A DNA stretch of 64,000 bases, taken from assembly GCA_963724405.1 (NCBI GenBank), contig CAVRUQ010000011.1, positions 496,001-560,000 on the forward strand, read 5' to 3'. Each line of letters starts with the position of its first letter. Position 1 is the stretch's first letter. This document shows positions 58,850-64,000 of the stretch, piece by piece. A program made the position numbers and the translations under genes. Source of the DNA: CAVQBJ01 sp963724405 (GTDB lineage Bacteria; Actinomycetota; Thermoleophilia; Solirubrobacterales; Solirubrobacteraceae). The notes below the pieces were generated by a model. The model made no database searches, had not been told where the DNA came from, and saw only the letters and a list, made by a program, of their open reading frames with translations.

Positions 58850-60253
58850 ATGAGCCGCCGGGGGAGCCCCTCGCAGCGCACGTACGCCTTGGCGGCGCTC
58901 GCTGCCGCGGTTGCCGCCGCCACGCTGACGCTCGGCGCGAACGCAGCCCCGGCGTGGGCGGGGTGCGCCCCGACGCGTCCAGCACTCGCCTACCGCGTCG
59001 GCGCGGGCGTGATGACGCCGCATGCGACCGGCACGCCGATTCCGTGTCTCGAGTTTGTCTCCGGCCGCGCGGGGGAGTCGGCGAATGTGGGCGTGTTGCC
59101 GTCGGGGCGGGTTCTCTACGCGCCGCTTGTGGCCAACGCCTATCCCGCGCCATTGGACCTTCTCGGGCCAGCGCTTGTCGGCGCTTCGGACGACGGCGGG
59201 TCGAGCTGGCAGAGACTCGCACCGGCAGGCACGAGCCATTTGCTGTTGGTGCCCCCGTGGATGAATGTCGACCCGGTCACGCATCGCATCTGGTTCGCGT
59301 CGACACTCTGGGACCTGTGTGGCGCGGACCTGTCTTGGAGCGACGATGGCGGGACCACGTGGCGCACGAACACGAAGGTCGGCTGTCCGGCGATGGGCTC
59401 CGAGCGCGTGCTGGAGGGGCCGGCGCCGATCGGCGGCGCACAACCTGGCGGGTACCCGCACGTCGTCTACTACTGCGGCAACCTCACCGACTTCTCGCTC
59501 AGCAACCTGTGGTGCTACCGCTCGCTTGACGGGGGAAGCAGCTTCTCGTTCGTCGGAGGCTTCCCTGACCCGTGGCCAGAGTCGGGCTGCGCGACTGAGC
59601 ACGCAGCGCGACCGGGAGTTGTTGGCACGGACGGTGACTTGTATTTCCCCGTCTATCAGTGCGGCGAGCTGTCGGTCGCCATCAGCCGTAACGAGGGTGC
59701 GAGTTGGCACTTCGTGCCCGTCGCCGCGAGCAACGTGCAGGATCTCTACACGACCTCGGTCGCCGTCGATGCCGCCGGGAACGTCTACCTCGCTTGGATC
59801 GCCGGGCCCGGCAACGCGTCAGCCGATGGGATCCTCGGCTCGGGCGAGCCGATGCTTTCGATCTCGCGCGATCACGGCGCGAGCCGGTCTGACCCCGTCG
59901 CGGTCGGTCCGCCCGGCCTGCAGGATGCGCAGACGATCTCGATCAGCGCCTCCGGCGTGGGCCGGATAGCCATCTCCTACCTCGCCAACACCGACGGCAG
60001 TTCGCTGCTGGATGGTTGGTTGTCCGAGACCGACCAGGCTCTTGCCCCCAACCCGCTGTGGTGGGCGGCGTCGCTGAACGATCCGAGCGCCCCGCTCATC
60101 AACAGCGCCAACGCGACGACCTTTGGCAACCGGCTGTTCTTTTCGACCGACACGTTCGCCCCCGATGGCGACCCTTGGGCGGCGTTTCAATGCGCCGACA
60201 CGGTCGCCTGTCCGGGGGCGCGGGTCGGCGTGGTCGGGCACCTCTCGCCCTAG
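58850..60253 (+). CDS. Secreted Asp-box (BNR/sialidase-like) beta-propeller protein
   Basis: 467 residues with a signal peptide (1-34, ending APAWA). At least five Asp-box motifs (S-x-D-x-G-x-x-W) can be read: ASDDGGSSWQ, SWSDDGGTTW, RSLDGGSSF, ISRNEGASW, ISRDHGAS. This indicates a sialidase-type six- or seven-bladed propeller. The catalytic Arg triad and Tyr/Glu pair of true sialidases were not identified, so an enzymatic call is not safe. Paired Cys residues (GCAP, LCGAD, GCATEH) suggest disulphides. ATG 58841 is an alternative start. Confidence 0.76.
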   Translation: MSRRGSPSQRTYALAALAAAVAAATLTLGANAAPAWAGCAPTRPALAYRVGAGVMTPHATGTPIPCLEFVSGRAGESANVGVLPSGRVLYAPLVANAYPAPLDLLGPALVGASDDGGSSWQRLAPAGTSHLLLVPPWMNVDPVTHRIWFASTLWDLCGADLSWSDDGGTTWRTNTKVGCPAMGSERVLEGPAPIGGAQPGGYPHVVYYCGNLTDFSLSNLWCYRSLDGGSSFSFVGGFPDPWPESGCATEHAARPGVVGTDGDLYFPVYQCGELSVAISRNEGASWHFVPVAASNVQDLYTTSVAVDAAGNVYLAWIAGPGNASADGILGSGEPMLSISRDHGASRSDPVAVGPPGLQDAQTISISASGVGRIAISYLANTDGSSLLDGWLSETDQALAPNPLWWAASLNDPSAPLINSANATTFGNRLFFSTDTFAPDGDPWAAFQCADTVACPGARVGVVGHLSP

Positions 60254-60392
60254 CCTCGCCGGGGCGGGAGGTGCACCCCCGAGCGTGCCTCCGCAGCACC
60301 CGTCACCCGGGCCGCTGTGCGGACTGCCCCGAGGAAGCCTCGAGGCAGTCAGCTGACTCACGCCTCCGTCCGCGGTCGCCATGCCGTCTTCC

Positions 60393-62150
60393 TCAGGGAG
60401 CGGGCGGTCCGACGATCTGGCTCATCCAGCTCGCGAGCGTGCTGCTCGTCAGCTCGGGCTGGCCGTTGTTCTGCTCATACGCTGCGGTGACCACGTCGAG
60501 GTGGTTGTACCCCGGCGCAACCACGTGCACTTCGGGAGCGGCACTTGGCAGGATCGTACCGAGCGCTCCGACGTAGGGCGTGATGCCTTCGCCGGCGTCG
60601 ATGTAAGCGGTCGGCTTCGCCGTATAGCCGTTGGCGTAGCGGACTGCGGCGAGGCTGCCCTGGCGATCACCGACGGCCTCCGCGAGGAGGTCGGTGACGA
60701 GCTGCGTCGGGAAGTACTCCTCGGTGAACTGCGCGGGCGCTTGGTACAACGAGCGCGAGAACTGGGTAATGTCGCTGACCTGGCTTGCCGCGGACGTGTA
60801 GGGATGACCCGGATCGTCCTGGGGCGACGGTGCCGGCGAGGGCACCTGGTCGTAGTTGAGCCAACCGTAGAGCGGGCCGTTCGGCCTTGCCGATGCGGGC
60901 GCGGGCGCGATGAGGTCGTTGCCGCCGAGCATCCCTTCCGCGACTGCCGGTGAGCCGTACGCCACTGGGAAGCGCTTTTCCACGACCGGTCCCCCGGTCG
61001 GTACGCCAAGGCTCGCCCGCAGGATGCCGACGGGCTCGGAGACGTCGCCGAAGACCAAACCGACGGCCGCCTCGTTGGTGACGTTGAACTGCTTGATGCT
61101 CGGGCGGCCGGTGAGGAAGTTCCACCAGCCGTTGGAGAACAGGAACTTGAAGGTGAACTCGAAGTTCGAATCGTTGGGTACGGAATTGGGGACCGTCGAC
61201 TTCTGGTTGGGGTACAGGTAGGAGGCCATCCCGAGGATCGGCACCACGGTGGAGGTCTCCGGGGTGAAGGGCGGGAAGTCGATGTACGGCGCGTTGTTGC
61301 TGACATCCTGGAGGATGTCGCTGAGCAGCGCGCCAGACAGGTTCGGCAGCAGGTCGTTGGTGAGCGTGCTCGTCAGGCGCGTGTCGAGCGTGAAGAAGCC
61401 AGCGCACTGCGCGAACCCAGCCTGGGTAGGATCGCCTATGCCCGAGAAGTCCCAGTTGGCGAACGCGCCCGTGATGATCCCGCCGAGCGAGTGTCCACCG
61501 CACAGCACCTTCGTCTGGCGCATCGACGGTGGCAGCTGGCTGATCACCGTGTACTCGTCCTGCACCGTCTGGGCTAGCCCCACACGTGCCAGCCATCCGG
61601 CGTTTGCCGGAGAGACGAACCCGGCGAACCTGTGTCCGTCGACGGATTGCCGGTTGTAGTAGTAGTCGACGGCGCGCTGCGGGTCCTTGACCGCCGCGGC
61701 CGCCTGCACGCCGAAGTCGTCCACGAGGCACTGTGATCGACGATCGAGCGCCCAGAATTCGACGTGGTAACCCTTCGCCGCCGCCGCGCGCACGGTGTTA
61801 CGGGCGACCTGATCGAGGGCGCCGGCCCCCTCGTAGAACCCGGGCTGGGTGACGTAGATCGCATCCGCGCGCGTCGGATTCGTGGGCCCGTCCGCCGCGC
61901 GGAAGCGCAGATATCCGATGCGGTCACACGCCGCCGGGTGCGATCCGTCGGCCGCGGGCAGCGGCGCATACAAGCTCACGTAGCTTTCGCTCACCTGCCA
62001 AGCATCTGGCGAAGTGGAGCTGACCGGGGTCTCGATGTACGCCGGCTGCGCCGCGAGCGCCATCACCGGCCGACCCACAAACGTGCCAGCGAGAGCAATG
62101 ACCAATACGAACGGGAGGATCACCCGAACGCGGATCACCTGCAACAACAT
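60393..62150 (-). CDS. Secreted lipase-like alpha/beta hydrolase
   Basis: 585 residues from ATG 62150 (GGAGGAGGGAG just upstream), with a signal peptide (ILPFVLVIALAGTFVG). Nucleophile elbow CGGHSLGG with Ser221; a candidate catalytic His lies in VVAPGYNHLDVVTAAYE near the end, with an Asp probably in between (for example YIDAGEG). The mid-region (about 230-480) is a large insertion, perhaps a lid. It is annotated only as a lipase/esterase-like enzyme; the substrate is unknown. It is convergent with the Asp-box protein gene. Confidence 0.78.
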   Translation of the reverse strand: MLLQVIRVRVILPFVLVIALAGTFVGRPVMALAAQPAYIETPVSSTSPDAWQVSESYVSLYAPLPAADGSHPAACDRIGYLRFRAADGPTNPTRADAIYVTQPGFYEGAGALDQVARNTVRAAAAKGYHVEFWALDRRSQCLVDDFGVQAAAAVKDPQRAVDYYYNRQSVDGHRFAGFVSPANAGWLARVGLAQTVQDEYTVISQLPPSMRQTKVLCGGHSLGGIITGAFANWDFSGIGDPTQAGFAQCAGFFTLDTRLTSTLTNDLLPNLSGALLSDILQDVSNNAPYIDFPPFTPETSTVVPILGMASYLYPNQKSTVPNSVPNDSNFEFTFKFLFSNGWWNFLTGRPSIKQFNVTNEAAVGLVFGDVSEPVGILRASLGVPTGGPVVEKRFPVAYGSPAVAEGMLGGNDLIAPAPASARPNGPLYGWLNYDQVPSPAPSPQDDPGHPYTSAASQVSDITQFSRSLYQAPAQFTEEYFPTQLVTDLLAEAVGDRQGSLAAVRYANGYTAKPTAYIDAGEGITPYVGALGTILPSAAPEVHVVAPGYNHLDVVTAAYEQNNGQPELTSSTLASWMSQIVGPPAP

Positions 62151-62548
62151 CGACTCCCTCCTCCAGTAGCCAGTTCGGGCGGATTCGACCAATCGGGCTG
62201 GAGGACCTTGCCGCGCCGGAATGCACCGCCCGCCGCGCGCAGTCTAGTCAGGGCGTGCGCTCCGATGTCGAGGTTTGCTGCGCGATCCGAGCCCCCGACC
62301 CGGAGGCCTCAGCGGGCCCCGGCAGCTTGCCTGTGTCCCGACGTGGTCGAGCTCGTGGCGCCGGCGAGCGCCGAGATCGTCGGGCGAGCCCAATTTGACG
62401 CCCGTGCCTGGCGCGAATCATGCCCCCGTCGTGGGCCGCTGCCGGGGCGCGCGCCGAGGATTTGTGACTATCGGCCTGTGCCATGCGCGCCGGGCGCCCG
62501 TGCGCGTCCGTGTCGGGCCAGCAGCCCAGACCTCGACCGCGACAAGCC
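62151..62548. other. Intergenic, no gene recognised
   Basis: 398 bp between the secreted hydrolase start and the X-Pro-peptidase-like fragment. Open frames here are Arg/Ala/Pro-rich and not protein-like. The fragment's stop defines its right border; nothing else was recognised. Confidence 0.45.
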
Positions 62549-63140
62549 TCAGCTCGGCGGGCCGGGGACCGACGTGGGCCACACCAGGTGCGCGTCGAGC
62601 TGTACCTCTCCGGTCGGGGGATGCTCGATGTACACGTTCGAGGCGCCCTCGAGGTCCAGCTCGATGCTGCTCGACGGCGTGAGGTTCCACACGACCATGT
62701 TGAGCGGCACCGTGATCGTATGACTCTTGCCGTCGAGGGTGAGATCTATCGGCGTCACCTGGCCGTCGACCACCGGGTTTTGGATAACTGGGGCTGGTGA
62801 ATTGTCCACGAGCTGAGCGAAGATCGGCGCCGTCGGCGTCGACGCGGTGCCCTTGTAGGTAAGCGTCAGCTCTGGGTCGCCGAGGGTCTCCACCGACGTG
62901 CTCGGGGGCGAGATCTTGAAGTCGACGGCGTTGAATCCCAGCGACCCCTCGATGTAATACCCGGACTCGTCGTCCGGATTGAGGTCCAGAGTGCCGCTGG
63001 CGTTGACCGACACCTCGCCCGTGGACGGCACCGGATAGGAGGGCGCCGAGCGCCATGTGCCCGTCTGATCGAGATACTGCAAGCCCGGCTGCGTGGAGAC
63101 GTTCTCGCCCTTGAGGTACTTGTCCAAGAACGCGAGCACG
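62549..63140 (-). pseudogene. 5'-truncated CocE/X-Pro dipeptidyl-peptidase-like hydrolase (C-terminal domain only)
   Basis: From about 63140 the reverse strand reads VLAFLDKYLKGENVSTQPGL, then a full galactose-binding-like sandwich (TGEVSVNASGTLDLNPDD, VDFKISPPSTSVETLGDPEL, VYIEHPPTGEVQLDAHLVWP), the PepX_C domain that ends CocE/NonD and X-Pro dipeptidyl-peptidase family hydrolases. The N-terminal catalytic alpha/beta-hydrolase domain is absent; upstream of 63140 the frame becomes Arg-rich nonsense and runs into a toxin-antitoxin module. Most likely a deletion or insertion removed the front of the gene. Confidence 0.72.
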
Positions 63141-63282
63141 CGGGTCCGCCTCCTCGCCGAACGGGCGACCGTCGCCGGCGCGTGCTCGCGTCGCAAAGCA
63201 GGCGTCCGCTTCTCGCGGGACCCAGAAGGGAAAGCGAGCGCGAGCGCGGCGCGCCGGCGGCCCCGGCTCGGCTGAGCGGGGT

Positions 63283-63696
63283 TCAGGCGCGCACGACGGT
63301 GAGCTCGCGGTGCGCGGCGGCCATCTGGTCGTAGTCTCGGTCCTGGGTGATGACCGGGAGAGCGTGCTCGATTGCGGTTGCGGCGATGAGTGCGTCGGTC
63401 AGCTTGACGGTTCGGGTGATGCCGGCTTGTTTGCACGCGTCCACCAGGCGTGCCCAGGTGACCATCACGGCTTCGCTGATCGGGATCGGGTCGGCGGCGC
63501 GTGCGAGCGCGAGCGTGTCAGCGCGGCGGGTTTTCGTGTCTGGGTCGCCGGCGTTGAGAACTCCCAGTTGAAGCTCTCCGATTGTCACGACCGAGACCGC
63601 GACGCGCTCGGGCAGAGCGCCGAGCGGGCGCCCGGTCTCGCCGGCGATGAAGATCGAGGTATCGAGCAGGCCGGCCGCCGGTAGCTCAGAGCTCAT
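63283..63696 (-). CDS. vapC: VapC-type PIN-domain toxin
   Basis: 137 residues. PIN-domain acidic residues are in place: LLDTSIFIAGE (Asp12), VVTIGELQLGV (Glu), KLTDALIAATA (Asp) and ITQDRDYDQM (Asp). Such toxins cleave tRNA or other RNAs in a metal-dependent way. ATG 63696 overlaps the antitoxin stop by 11 nt, the normal toxin-antitoxin order. Confidence 0.92.
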   Translation of the reverse strand: MSSELPAAGLLDTSIFIAGETGRPLGALPERVAVSVVTIGELQLGVLNAGDPDTKTRRADTLALARAADPIPISEAVMVTWARLVDACKQAGITRTVKLTDALIAATAIEHALPVITQDRDYDQMAAAHRELTVVRA

Positions 63697-63928
63697 CGAG
63701 GGTCTGTCCCACGATCTTCTCGAGCTCGTCGCCCAGTCCGCTGTCAGCGGCGCGCGTCCGGAGCTGGTCTCGAAGATGCGTACCTGAGAGCCAGGGCGCT
63801 CGTCGACCGTGCGGCACGATGTCGGCGACAGGCTCGCCGTTCACCGACAGTGTGACGCGCTCGCCCGCCCGAACCGCATCGATGACTTGTGCGGTGCGAT
63901 TGCGTAGATCCCGAACTCCAATCTCCAC
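63686..63928 (-). CDS. Phd/YefM-type antitoxin
   Basis: 80 residues from GTG 63928. VEIGVRDLRNRTAQVIDAVRAGERVTLSVNGEPVADIVPHGRR is the Phd/YefM DNA-binding fold; the remaining ~40 residues (LRDQLRTRAADSGLGDELEKIVGQTLDEL) form the toxin-binding helix. It pairs with the PIN-domain toxin encoded by the overlapping downstream gene. Confidence 0.88.
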   Translation of the reverse strand: MEIGVRDLRNRTAQVIDAVRAGERVTLSVNGEPVADIVPHGRRAPWLSGTHLRDQLRTRAADSGLGDELEKIVGQTLDEL

Positions 63929-63936
63929 AGTGCGAC

Positions 63937-63942
63937 AGCGTA
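63937..63942 (-). promoter_or_regulatory. Leaderless -10 box of the antitoxin gene
   Basis: On the reverse strand TACGCT is followed by 8 nt and GTG 63928. No ribosome-binding site is visible. Confidence 0.38.
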
Positions 63943-64000
63943 GCACCCGGCGCCGCGTAACGAGCGGTGACGGGGGCCTGCCACGCATGATCGCGTCGCA

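Noticed and set aside
58850..60253. Firm call of sialidase
   Set aside because: Asp boxes are present, but the catalytic Arg triad and Tyr/Glu pair were not found; Asp boxes alone occur in many propellers.

Overview
The window is high-GC chromosomal DNA of an actinobacterium. I infer the Thermoleophilia/Solirubrobacterales neighbourhood from the abundance of secreted beta-helix 'choice-of-anchor' proteins, FecR-like and Ig-like surface proteins, Y-X4-D secreted proteins, F420-type PPOX enzymes, NarL-type two-component pairs, and -10 hexamers (TANNNT) placed 6-9 nt before start codons, as in leaderless mRNAs. No rRNA, tRNA, CRISPR array, integrase or transposase was seen.

Layout. 1-8 kb: an NfeD/slipin membrane pair, a PilZ-like protein, a secreted FecR-like protein, a secreted alkaline-phosphatase-superfamily phosphoesterase, a PadR regulator coupled to a membrane protein, and a dehalogenase-like alpha/beta hydrolase. 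8-16 kb: two translationally coupled, very large secreted proteins (823 and 1793 aa) with collagen-like, beta-propeller and Ig-like parts; the larger one carries what looks like a dead metallophosphatase and a C-terminal membrane anchor. 16-32 kb: the most unusual region. It has an orphan PstS-like protein, a type-I periplasmic-binding lipoprotein, FtsH, three beta-helix paralogues (one frameshifted), a second frameshifted secreted gene, and a PapD/DUF916-like secreted protein. The upstream regions here contain arrays of GTTNAC half-sites spaced about 11 bp apart, often two forward then two inverted. They recall actinobacterial PhoP (PHO) boxes but have a different architecture. 32-45 kb: a Y-X4-D protein, a pyruvate-kinase-like protein, an orphan response regulator, a PQQ-type propeller enzyme, a patatin, a repeat protein, a drug-type ABC exporter divergent from a NarL-type two-component system, and an SCP2-type thiolase. 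45-49 kb: an XRE/nucleotidyltransferase toxin-antitoxin-like pair, a PPOX enzyme, a collapsed VapBC remnant, and a serine hydrolase. 49-64 kb: a GH18-like lipoprotein with a GT-C-like membrane protein, a small sugar-modification group (aldolase-like, RmlC-like cupin, GT2), a xylose/ribose-type ABC importer with an intercistronic hairpin, an Asp-box propeller protein, a secreted lipase-like protein, a 5'-truncated X-Pro-peptidase-like pseudogene, and an intact Phd/VapC pair.

Working together: the 16-32 kb region looks like one cell-surface regulon under a shared control element, possibly phosphate-responsive, coupling substrate capture to surface beta-helix proteins. This is inference from the repeated promoter motif and gene content; no regulator gene of that type lies in the window. 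Several frameshifts fall in G-runs or in paralogous surface genes, and whether they are real decay or assembly error cannot be decided here.
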